Part shown: positions 1 through 6,437 of the stretch, in pieces
Layout: each line of letters starts with the position of its first letter
Numbering within the stretch: the first letter of the stretch is position 1
Source: Chloroflexota bacterium
GTDB lineage: Bacteria; Chloroflexota; Dehalococcoidia; SM23-28-2; RBG-16-64-32
Direction: 5' to 3'
Length of the DNA: 8,897 nt
Assembly (NCBI GenBank): GCA_022565075.1
Contig: JADFKG010000086.1
Span: 1 to 8,897, forward strand
The notes under the pieces: model-generated
The model's database searches: none
The model's input: only the letters and a program-made list of their open reading frames with translations
What the model was told of the DNA's origin: nothing
Position numbers and translations under genes: made by a program

Positions 1-884
1 CCGTCGACGTCGGTGATCGCCGACGAGAGCAGGCCGCCAGTGCACGACTCCATCGTCGCCACCGTCTGGCCGCGCTCACGGAGCATCTTGCCGACCGCCG
101 CCTCCAGCGTCTCGTCGTCGGCGCCCCAGACGGCCGGGCCGAGAATGCGCCGCGCCTCCTCCTCGACCGGGGCGATGAGTGCGCGGGCCTCTTCCTCGGT
201 CGCCGCCTTGGCGCCGATGCGGGCGTGGACGCCGTCGATCTTGGCGTAGATGCCCACGCTGGGGTTGGTCGACTTGAGCAGCGGCGAGAGCATCTCGTCG
301 ATCTTCGCCTCGGAGACGGCGGCTGTCTTGAGGATGCGCGTGATCAGCACCGCGCCAGTCATCTCGCGCAGGCGCGGCGCCACCTCGTTCTCCCACATGC
401 GGTACATCTCAGCCGGGACGCCGGGCATGGCGATGATGTAGCGGTCGCCCTCGGCGCGGTTCTTCTCGACGAACCAGCCGGGCGCCGTGCCCCGCGGATT
501 GGCCAGCGCGCTGGCCGACGGTATCAGCTTGGCCTGCTTGACGTTGGACTCCGCGAAGTCGACGCCGCGCGCCGCGAAAAAGGCCCGCAGAGCGCGCTCC
601 ATATCCGGATCGACGAACATCTCCTCGCCCAGCGCCTCGGCGATCGCTTCACGCGTCAGGTCGTCCTCGGTCGGCCCCAGGCCGCCGGTCATGATCACGA
701 CGTCGGAACGCGTGAGCGCCCGCTCGATCGTGTCAACGACGCGCTCAAGGTTATCGCCGACGACGGACTTGTGGTACAGGTCGAGGCCGATGCGGGGCAG
801 GCGAGCGGCGATCCACGAGGCGTTCGTGTCGACGATCTCGCCCAGGAGGAGCTCCGTGCCCACGGAAATGAGTTCGGCCTTCAT
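1..884 (-). CDS. cinA: CinA family protein, partial (C-terminus beyond left edge)
   Basis: Reading the minus strand from the ATG at 884 gives 294 uninterrupted codons that leave the window with no stop. The N-terminal MoCF/MoeA-like nucleotide-binding domain spans about residues 3-170. It carries the family motif MTGGLGPTEDDLT (65-77) and MPGVPAEM (153-160). A linker domain follows, and the C-terminal PncC-type amidase domain begins near residue 255, with ESCTGG (279-284) containing the Ser conserved in nicotinamide-nucleotide amidases. CinA proteins are usually a little over 400 residues, so roughly 120 are missing. Known family roles are ADP-ribose pyrophosphatase activity and deamidation of NMN in pyridine-nucleotide salvage, in the cytoplasm; the competence link is species-specific. 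The start is fixed by the typical N-terminus MKAELISVGTELLLGEIVDT. No Shine-Dalgarno is visible upstream. The gene diverges from the lipoprotein gene at 990. Confidence 0.95.
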   Translation of the reverse strand, partial: MKAELISVGTELLLGEIVDTNASWIAARLPRIGLDLYHKSVVGDNLERVVDTIERALTRSDVVIMTGGLGPTEDDLTREAIAEALGEEMFVDPDMERALRAFFAARGVDFAESNVKQAKLIPSASALANPRGTAPGWFVEKNRAEGDRYIIAMPGVPAEMYRMWENEVAPRLREMTGAVLITRILKTAAVSEAKIDEMLSPLLKSTNPSVGIYAKIDGVHARIGAKAATEEEARALIAPVEEEARRILGPAVWGADDETLEAAVGKMLRERGQTVATMESCTGGLLSSAITDVD

Positions 885-890
885 GGCGTG

Positions 891-896
891 AGGATA
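891..896 (-). promoter_or_regulatory. Possible -10 element for leaderless cinA
   Basis: The minus strand reads TATCCT here, preceded by TGC as in an extended -10, and ends 6 nt before the cinA ATG. Transcription would then begin at or next to the start codon. This fits the absence of a Shine-Dalgarno, but no convincing -35 is seen. Inference only. Confidence 0.3.
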
Positions 897-974
897 GCAG
901 GTGTAGAGCGGTGAAGAACCGGTTCAAGTCGTGTGCCGTCGCCGTCATCGACGTAACTACATCGGCCGCGGCAT

Positions 975-980
975 TATCAT
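975..980 (+). promoter_or_regulatory. Possible -10 element for a leaderless lipoprotein mRNA
   Basis: TATCAT matches the -10 consensus at 5 of 6 positions and ends 9 nt before the GTG at 990. No purine-rich ribosome-binding site lies between them and no good -35 is seen, so a leaderless or near-leaderless transcript is the simplest reading. Confidence 0.35.
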
Positions 981-989
981 GCTTGGTGC

Positions 990-1598
990 GTGGGTACGAT
1001 CTTTCGCCTGAAACCCCTCTGGCCGGCGGGTGCTGCGGCGCTGGCAGTCTTGCTGCTCGCCGGCTGTGGCTCGTCCAGCGACACGGCCCCCGTCGAGCGT
1101 GACGCCGACGGCCTGCCGGTGGCGCGGATTTCGGCTCGCTACGCCACGGCGCTGGCGAACGACCTCGATACGCTCGTCGCCTCCATGGACGTGGCGTTCG
1201 CCGGCGAAGTGATCGGAACGGGCAAGGGCCGCAACGTTCAGATCGGTCGCGGCCGAGAGCAGCCGCTGCCCATCTCCGTGTTCCTCGTCCGCGTTGAGGT
1301 CTCGACCGGGGAACCAGCCATCGGCTCCGTGGTCAAAGTCGAACAGTTCGGCGGCGTGACAAGCGGCGGCGAAGTGCGCGTCCTGCTGGTGGGCGACACT
1401 GCAATGTCGGTCGGCGCGAGCTACGTGTTCATCGCGCGGCAGGACGGCCCTGATACGTATAGCGCCTCCGCGTTCGCGCGCTTCCCGATCGAAGACGGCC
1501 GGGTGACCGCGCCCGCCGGCTGGGAAACGACCGGCGCCTCCCGGGCACTGGCCGGCCGCACACCGGCAGAGGCGATCGAAAGGCTGGCAGCCGAATGA
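990..1598 (+). CDS. Putative lipoprotein, beta-rich, unknown function
   Basis: The gene encodes 202 residues from a GTG start. The N-terminus is a lipoprotein signal: basic residues R6 and K8, a hydrophobic run at 13-24, and the lipobox L-A-G-C with Cys26 as the probable lipidated residue. This is the only Cys in the protein. A short Ser/Asp-rich spacer follows. The body (about 45-165) has alternating hydrophobic patterns typical of beta strands, for example VAFAGEVIGTG, SVFLVRVEVS, GSVVKVEQFGG and ASYVFIARQ. This order resembles OB/NTR-type folds such as TIMP or netrin-like domains, but I cannot assign a family with certainty. The C-terminus is helical (RTPAEAIERLAAE). The stop codon overlaps the start of the metalloprotease gene as ATGA, so the two are probably co-transcribed and translationally coupled. 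The start was chosen because it gives the whole signal peptide and no other in-frame start lies close upstream. Confidence 0.75.
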   Translation: MGTIFRLKPLWPAGAAALAVLLLAGCGSSSDTAPVERDADGLPVARISARYATALANDLDTLVASMDVAFAGEVIGTGKGRNVQIGRGREQPLPISVFLVRVEVSTGEPAIGSVVKVEQFGGVTSGGEVRVLLVGDTAMSVGASYVFIARQDGPDTYSASAFARFPIEDGRVTAPAGWETTGASRALAGRTPAEAIERLAAE

Positions 1599-2815
1599 GC
1601 GCCGGCATGCGAATCGCCGGGGCGCTCGTCATCGCGGCCTTCGTTACGATCGGCCTCGCCGCACTGGCGGGGCCAGCCGAGTCGCACAGCGGCCACCAGC
1701 AGAAGAAGCTCTTCCCGGAACGCTGGCACTATCAGCCGAACGGCGACTACGGCGCCTGGATGGACCTGAGCACGAGCGACGTCTGGCTGAACTGCGACGG
1801 GGACGCGGCGGCCTGCGGCGCGAAGTGGGACGGCCCCTTCACCAGCTCGATGGCCGACTGGAACGGCCAGCCGATGACCGTCCGCTTCGACTACACGGAC
1901 GAGGTAAGGGACGCGAACTTCGACGTCAACGTCTACATCGAGGATGAGGTGCCGGGCGGCGGCGGCGGCCTCCTGGGCTTTGCTCCGACCTACGATATCA
2001 ACGGCGTTCCCTGCTCCGGCGCGTGTGTCGTCTACTCCGGCATCGTCTGGATCGGCGACGACGCCCACATTGGCGTCTACGACACCGCTAACGACCGCCT
2101 GGCCACGATCTCGCACGAGATGGGCCACATCGTCTCGCTGGCGCACGAGAGCACGAACCCGTCCGAGACGCAGCTGTACGAATGCGGCATGGACGACACC
2201 GGCCCCATCCCCCACTCCGTCATGTCATACAACTGTATCGACCCGGTTGCCATCGGCGGCTTCGGCGAGTCTGACGTGCAGCCGTGGGACACCTGCGGCG
2301 TCAACCACGCTTACAACGACCCGGCGTTCGGCTACTCCGGCTGCGACCTGACGACGACCACGCCATCGCCAACCCCCGCTGCCTCACCGTCACCCTCCGT
2401 CACGGCCTCGTCCACGCCGACGGCGGCCGCCACGTCGAGCCCCACGACACTGCCACCACCAGCCCCGACCGCCACACCAACACCGTCACCGACTCCCTTA
2501 ATGCTGACCTTGGTCTGGGGCGACGCCAACTGCGGCGATACGAGCGATCCTATCGATGCGCTGCTGACACTGCGCCACGATGCCGGACTGAACGTCAGCC
2601 TACCAGCCGGCTGTCCGGCATTGGGCACGTCGATAGACGACGGTGGTACCGGGATCGCGACGGCACGGATCTGGGGTGACGTCGACTGCTCAGGTGCGGT
2701 GAACCCGATAGACTCGCTGAAGGTGCTGCGGAACGACGCCGGTCTCTCGGTCTCGAAGGTCGATCCGTCGTGCCTGAACATCGGCGACGTGTTCTCGTTC
2801 GGGAATGGTCCGTAG
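1595..2815 (+). CDS. Secreted metzincin (matrixin-like) zinc metalloprotease with dockerin-like repeats
   Basis: The protein has 406 residues. Residues 1-29 form a signal peptide (MRIAGALVIAAF..., cleavage near AGPAES). The catalytic domain occupies about 35-250. It has the zinc motif HEMGHIVSLAH (174-184), with His174, His178 and His184 as ligands and Glu175 as the catalytic base, and a Met-turn S-V-M-S-Y around Met210. Together these place it in the metzincin clan, closest to bacterial matrixin-like (M10) enzymes. The residue usually Gly in HExxHxxGxxH is Ser181. Several Cys residues suggest disulfides and export. A Pro/Thr/Ser linker (253-301) leads to two dockerin-like calcium repeats starting at Trp308 and Trp360. 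I see no sortase motif or terminal membrane helix, so it is secreted or held through the repeats. The start overlaps the lipoprotein stop (ATGA), and AAAGG lies 11 nt upstream; Met5 is an alternative start. The substrate is unknown. The gene ends 6 bp from the end of convergent galE. Confidence 0.88.
   Translation: MSAGMRIAGALVIAAFVTIGLAALAGPAESHSGHQQKKLFPERWHYQPNGDYGAWMDLSTSDVWLNCDGDAAACGAKWDGPFTSSMADWNGQPMTVRFDYTDEVRDANFDVNVYIEDEVPGGGGGLLGFAPTYDINGVPCSGACVVYSGIVWIGDDAHIGVYDTANDRLATISHEMGHIVSLAHESTNPSETQLYECGMDDTGPIPHSVMSYNCIDPVAIGGFGESDVQPWDTCGVNHAYNDPAFGYSGCDLTTTTPSPTPAASPSPSVTASSTPTAAATSSPTTLPPPAPTATPTPSPTPLMLTLVWGDANCGDTSDPIDALLTLRHDAGLNVSLPAGCPALGTSIDDGGTGIATARIWGDVDCSGAVNPIDSLKVLRNDAGLSVSKVDPSCLNIGDVFSFGNGP
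2351..2497 (+). repeat. Pro/Thr/Ser low-complexity linker in the metalloprotease
   Basis: Residues 253-301 of the metalloprotease are almost wholly Thr, Pro, Ser and Ala with irregular PTP/PSP units. This is typical of a flexible, possibly O-glycosylated extracellular linker between a catalytic domain and an anchoring domain. The codons are varied, unlike the near-uniform tract at the right edge. Confidence 0.85.
2516..2614 (+). other. Dockerin-like calcium repeat 1 of the metalloprotease
   Basis: Residues 308-340 read WGDANCGDTSDPID, then a helix ending RHDAGL, then LPAGC. The segment D310-A-N312-C-G-D-T-S-D318-P-I-D321 is a 12-residue loop with acidic or Asn residues at positions 1, 3, 9 and 12, like a dockerin/EF-hand calcium loop. 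Position 5 is Gly where Asp is usual, with Asp at 6 instead. Cys313 and Cys340 bracket the repeat. Confidence 0.75.
2672..2773 (+). other. Dockerin-like calcium repeat 2 of the metalloprotease
   Basis: Residues 360-393 read WGDVDCSGAVNPID, then a helix ending RNDAGL, then DPSC. The loop D362-x-D364-C-S-G-A-V-N370-P-I-D373 follows the calcium-loop pattern, with Ser at position 5. Cys365 and Cys393 bracket it just as in repeat 1. The two repeats start 52 residues apart and share W-G-D, P-I-D and D-A-G-L, consistent with duplication. Confidence 0.75.
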
Positions 2816-2821
2816 GCCCAC

Positions 2822-3799
2822 CTAGTCCTGGTACCCGTCGGGGTGCGACTGGTGCCAGCGCCAGGCGGAACCGACGATCGCGTCCAGCTCATCGAACTCG
2901 ATCGACCAGCCAAGCTCGGCGCGCGCCCGCTCGTTGGAGGCGACCAGCTCGGCGGGATCGCCAGGGCGGCGCGGCCCTTCGCTGACGGGGATCGGATGGT
3001 CGGTCACGCGCCGCGCCGACTCGATCACCTCGCGGTTCGTGAAGCCGACACCGTTGGCCAGGTTGAACACGCCGCTTCCCTTCTCAGAGTAATCGAGGGC
3101 GAGCAGGTGCGCGGCGGCCAGGTCCGAGACGTGGATATAGTCACGGACGCAAGTGCCGTCACGAGTCGGGTAGTCGGTGCCGTAGAGAGCTAGCGATTCG
3201 CTCTTGCCCAGCGGCACCTGCAAGACGTTGGGGATCAGGTGCGTCTCCGGACGGTGGTCCTCGCCGCGCTCTTCGGTCGCACCGGCGGCGTTGAAATAGC
3301 GCAGCGACACCGAGTGGAGGCCGAAGCGCGACTCGTACCACGGCAGCATCCGCTCGACCATCAACTTCGACTCGCCGTACGGGTTGACGGGGCGCAGAGG
3401 CGCGTCTTCGGCAATCGGCACCGACTCCGGTTCACCGTAGACCGCGGCGCTGGAACTGAAGACAAAGCGCTTGACATCGTAAGTGACCATCGCGTTCAGG
3501 AGGTCGATGGCGCCGGCAACGTTGTTCGCGAAGTAACGCCCCGGCTGCTGGACCGACTCGCCGGCCTGGATGTAGCCGCCGTAGTTGATCACCGCGTCGA
3601 ACGTGTGCGCGGCGAAGAGGCGGCCCAGGACGGCCTCGTCCCGGATGTCGCCCTGCGTGAACTCACACTCGGGGTTGAGCGCCGACGTATGTCCGCCAAC
3701 GAGGCTGTCGATGACTGTGACGGCGTGACCGCTGGCGACGAGTTGGTCGACGGTGACGGAGCCGATGTAGCCGGCGCCACCGACTACGAGGACGCGCAT
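2822..3799 (-). CDS. galE: UDP-glucose 4-epimerase
   Basis: The 325-residue protein is an extended short-chain dehydrogenase/reductase that interconverts UDP-glucose and UDP-galactose using bound NAD, supplying galactose for cell-surface glycans. The Rossmann motif GGAGYIGS is at 7-14, with Asp31 at the end of strand 2. The Ser of SSSAAVYG (115-122) and the Y-x-x-x-K pair Tyr141/Lys145 are present. So are RYFNAAGA (167-174), VRDYIHVSDLA (218-228) and the C-terminal RRPGDPAELVAS (277-288). Length is normal for GalE. The usual HFAGLKAVGES-type segment reads NYGGYIQAGES (72-82), a visible departure. The frame is open further upstream to 3886, but the Rossmann start fixes Met at 3799. That ATG lies 13 bp after the fabF stop with no strong ribosome-binding site, so it is probably co-transcribed with fabF and coupled to it. 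A broader NDP-sugar epimerase specificity is possible. Confidence 0.93.
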   Translation of the reverse strand: MRVLVVGGAGYIGSVTVDQLVASGHAVTVIDSLVGGHTSALNPECEFTQGDIRDEAVLGRLFAAHTFDAVINYGGYIQAGESVQQPGRYFANNVAGAIDLLNAMVTYDVKRFVFSSSAAVYGEPESVPIAEDAPLRPVNPYGESKLMVERMLPWYESRFGLHSVSLRYFNAAGATEERGEDHRPETHLIPNVLQVPLGKSESLALYGTDYPTRDGTCVRDYIHVSDLAAAHLLALDYSEKGSGVFNLANGVGFTNREVIESARRVTDHPIPVSEGPRRPGDPAELVASNERARAELGWSIEFDELDAIVGSAWRWHQSHPDGYQD

Positions 3800-3812
3800 C
3801 GCCGTACGGCGC

Positions 3813-5066
3813 TCATCCTTCGTACCGCTTGAAGACGAGACAAGCGTTCTGGCCGCCGAAGCCGAAGCTGTTCTTGAGCACGACATCGACGTCGGCCGCG
3901 CGCGCCCCCTCCGGTACGTAGTCCAGGTCGCACTCCGGGTCCGCGTGCTCGAGGTTGATCGTCGGGTGGATCACTCTGTTCACGATCGTCTGCACCGCGG
4001 CCACCGACTCGACGGCGCCGGCGGCGCCGAAGGAGTGACCGACCATCGATTTCGTAGCGCTGATCGGCACCCGGTAGGCCTCCTCGCCGAAAAGCTTCTT
4101 GATCGCCAGCGTTTCGGATTTATCGTTGAGCTGCGTCGAAGTGCCGTGAGCGTTGATGTAATCGACTTCCGCAGTCTCGACGCCAGCGTCTTCCAGCGCC
4201 TCACGCATCGCCCGCATGGCGCCGTTGCCGTCTTCTGAGGGCGCGACGACGTGGAACGCGTCGCTGCAGGCGCCATAGCCCGCGACTTCCGCCAGGATCG
4301 GCGCGCTGCGCGACTTTGCGTGCTCCTCGCTCTCGAGAATCAAGATGCCGGCGCCCTCGGCAGCGACGAAGCCATCGCGCTCAGCATCGAACGGACGGCT
4401 CGCTTTCTGGGGGTTATCGCTATTCAACGAGAGAGAGCGAATCACCGCAAACCCGCTCAGGCCCAGCTCGCAGAGCGAAGCCTCACTGCCACCGGTGATA
4501 CAGACGTCGACGCGTCCAGCGCGCACGAGGTCCATCGCGTCACCAATCGCCTGCGTGCCGGCGGCGCAGGCCGTGATCACCGTGTTGTTGTAGCCGCGCG
4601 CGCCGAAGTTGAGCGCGATGTGGGCCGCCGCCATGTTCGGCAGCATCTTCGGAAAGTAGAAGGGGTCCAGCTTCATGCCGCCGCGCGTGTCCAGCATGCG
4701 CACGCCTTTCTGCGACTCCTCCAGCCCGCCGATGCCGTTCCCCATCAGCACCCCCACGCGGTCGCGGTCGGTGTCTTCGAGGTTCAGATCGGCCTGGCGC
4801 AGCGCCTGAGTCGTGCCCGCCATCGCGAACTGACTGAAGCGCCCCATGCGCCGGGCCACGCGGCGGTCCATGTACTCCTCCGGATCGAAGTCCTTGACCT
4901 CGCCGGCGACGTGCACCGGGTAGGAGGAGTGATCGAACGCCTGAAGAATATCGAGGCCGGACTTGCCTGCCACGGCGTTGTCCCAGAACTCCTGCACAGA
5001 GTTCCCGATGGGAGTAATCGCACCCATCCCGGTGACTACGACGCGGGTCCCGTTCCTTCCTGGCAT
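3813..5066 (-). CDS. fabF: Beta-ketoacyl-[acyl-carrier-protein] synthase II
   Basis: The 417-residue protein is a thiolase-fold condensing enzyme that extends acyl-ACP with malonyl-ACP in cytosolic type II fatty-acid synthesis. The Cys-His-His triad is complete: Cys167 in TACAAGTQA, His307 in NAHGTST and His344 in KSMVGHSFGAAGAVE, with Lys339 beside it. The N-terminus RVVVTGMGAITPIG and the C-terminal NSFGFGGQNACLVF are characteristic of FabF rather than FabB or FabH. The length matches the usual 410-420. A strong Shine-Dalgarno precedes the ATG at 5066. The gene lies 14 bp after folC and 13 bp before galE on the same strand. None of the usual fab partners (acpP, fabD, fabG) is in the window, so this copy sits apart from a fab cluster or is an additional elongating synthase. 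Confidence 0.97.
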   Translation of the reverse strand: MPGRNGTRVVVTGMGAITPIGNSVQEFWDNAVAGKSGLDILQAFDHSSYPVHVAGEVKDFDPEEYMDRRVARRMGRFSQFAMAGTTQALRQADLNLEDTDRDRVGVLMGNGIGGLEESQKGVRMLDTRGGMKLDPFYFPKMLPNMAAAHIALNFGARGYNNTVITACAAGTQAIGDAMDLVRAGRVDVCITGGSEASLCELGLSGFAVIRSLSLNSDNPQKASRPFDAERDGFVAAEGAGILILESEEHAKSRSAPILAEVAGYGACSDAFHVVAPSEDGNGAMRAMREALEDAGVETAEVDYINAHGTSTQLNDKSETLAIKKLFGEEAYRVPISATKSMVGHSFGAAGAVESVAAVQTIVNRVIHPTINLEHADPECDLDYVPEGARAADVDVVLKNSFGFGGQNACLVFKRYEG

Positions 5067-5070
5067 CTAT

Positions 5071-5080
5071 ACCTCCACCT
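5071..5080 (-). promoter_or_regulatory. Ribosome-binding site of fabF
   Basis: The minus strand reads AGGTGGAGGT followed by ATAG and the fabF ATG, a strong Shine-Dalgarno at 4-5 nt spacing. It lies between the folC stop and the fabF start and fixes the fabF start codon. Confidence 0.8.
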
Positions 5081-5081
5081 G

Positions 5082-6398
5082 TTATACGGCTGCCTTCCCG
5101 AGGTGCGCCCGGCCTTCAGCCGCAACGAACAGCGAGCCTGTCAGACATATTACCGCGTCGCTTCCGCTAGCCGCCATCGCCCTTTCCAGCGCATTCGCGA
5201 CGCTGTCCACATGTTCCGCGCGGGCGCCCTGCTCCTCAAACACCGCCGCGATCTCCGAGGGCTCAAGCGACCGCGGGTGCGCCGAGCGCGCCGCAAAGAC
5301 GATCGTCGCCAGCGGCACAAGCTCTTCCGCCAGGCCTCGCACGTCTTTGTCCGACAGGGCGCCGACGACGAACGTCACCCCCTCGGCGCCGAAATAATCG
5401 CGCAACGCCTCGGCCAGGCGGCGTGCGGAGTCGCGGTTGTGCGCACCATCGGCGATCACCAGCGGCGACTCATGCAACACTTCCAGCCGGCCGGGCCAGC
5501 GGACGCTCGCCAGGCCGCGCAGGATCGCCTCGTCGGCGATCTCCGCCGACTCGCGCAGCGCATCCGCGGCGGCGACGGCCGTCGCCGCGTTCTCCACCTG
5601 GTGCGCCCCAAGGAGCGGCAAACGCACGTCCAGCCCGCCGCTGGGCCGCTCGATGCGCACGTCCTGGCCCCGAAGGTCGTGCGCGACGACCCGCCAGCTA
5701 TAAGAGGCCCGGACATCGACGAGGGGCACGCGAACCCCCTTGGCACGCTCGCGCACCACATCCGCCGCCGCTTTGCGAGGCTGCGGGGCCAGCACGGCCG
5801 CCCCCGTGTGCGGGCGGATGATCGCGGCCTTCTCGGCGGCGATCTCCTCGATCGCCTCGCCCAGGACGGCCGTGTGCTCCAGCGAGAGCGGAGTGATGAC
5901 GGCCAGCTCCTTCGAGTCGAACACGTTGGTGCTATCCACGCGGCCACCGAGCCCGACCTCGATCACCTGCGCGTCCAGGCGCGCGTCCCGAAAGGCGAGG
6001 AACCCGATCGCCGTCAGGAGATCGAACGTGACCAGTCCGCGGTCGTCCAGATCGAGTCCCACCACCGCGTCCTGCACAGCGGCGGTCAGGCGCGCAAAGC
6101 CCGCCCGCGAGATCGCCTCTCCGTCAATCCGCACGCGCTCGGTGTAGTCGTGCAGGTGCGGACTGGTGTAGAGCCCGCATGAGCGGCCGGCCGCGCGCAG
6201 GATCGAGTCGATCATCGCCGAAACGCTGCCCTTGCCCTTCGTCCCGGCGACGTGGACCGTCAGCCGGTCCTCCTGTGGTTCGCCAAGCTCACGCAGAAGG
6301 CGGCGCACCGGCCCCACGTCCGGGCGGTCAAGAAAGCGGCCCGAACGCTCGAAGTCCGCGAACAGGAGCAGGTAGTCGATCGCCTCGTCGTACGTCAT
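5082..6398 (-). CDS. folC: Bifunctional folylpolyglutamate synthase/dihydrofolate synthase
   Basis: The 438-residue Mur-ligase-type enzyme joins glutamate to dihydropteroate and then to folates using ATP, keeping folates in the cytoplasm. The N-terminal MTYDEAIDYLL is family-like. The P-loop GTKGKGS is at 52-58, followed by GLYTSPHLHDYTERVRIDG (75-93), which contains the folate-binding loop. VGLGGRVDSTNVF (148-160), His175 in SLEHTAVLG and Lys190 in EEIAAEKAAII (the lysine carbamylated in relatives) complete the ATPase domain. WPGRLEVL (301-308) and DGAHN (317-321) mark the C-terminal ligase domain. Length is normal. The start lies 39 bp after the membrane protein stop. It has no clear Shine-Dalgarno, and a TAGACT hexamer ends 9 nt upstream, which could be a weak internal leaderless promoter. 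Whether it has both activities or only FPGS cannot be told from sequence alone. Confidence 0.96.
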   Translation of the reverse strand: MTYDEAIDYLLLFADFERSGRFLDRPDVGPVRRLLRELGEPQEDRLTVHVAGTKGKGSVSAMIDSILRAAGRSCGLYTSPHLHDYTERVRIDGEAISRAGFARLTAAVQDAVVGLDLDDRGLVTFDLLTAIGFLAFRDARLDAQVIEVGLGGRVDSTNVFDSKELAVITPLSLEHTAVLGEAIEEIAAEKAAIIRPHTGAAVLAPQPRKAAADVVRERAKGVRVPLVDVRASYSWRVVAHDLRGQDVRIERPSGGLDVRLPLLGAHQVENAATAVAAADALRESAEIADEAILRGLASVRWPGRLEVLHESPLVIADGAHNRDSARRLAEALRDYFGAEGVTFVVGALSDKDVRGLAEELVPLATIVFAARSAHPRSLEPSEIAAVFEEQGARAEHVDSVANALERAMAASGSDAVICLTGSLFVAAEGRAHLGKAAV

Positions 6399-6437
6399 AC
6401 GGCGGCTAGTCTATCGCGGCCACGGTCGGGCCCGCGT

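Noticed and set aside
225..914. 229-codon open frame on the plus strand
   Set aside because: It is antisense to cinA, whose motifs cover the whole stretch.
911..1102. 63-codon frame starting GTG at 911
   Set aside because: It overlaps the lipoprotein signal sequence in another frame and ends inside it; no ribosome-binding site or homologous pattern is seen.
3800..3886. Upstream extension of galE to 3886
   Set aside because: The extra 29 residues are Ser/Ala/Arg-rich, overlap the end of fabF, and precede the canonical Rossmann strand that begins right after Met at 3799.
4251..6182. 643-codon open frame on the plus strand
   Set aside because: It lies antisense to folC and fabF, which carry complete catalytic motifs. 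Its translation is Arg/His/Ala-rich with no domain pattern, as expected for a shadow frame in GC-rich DNA.
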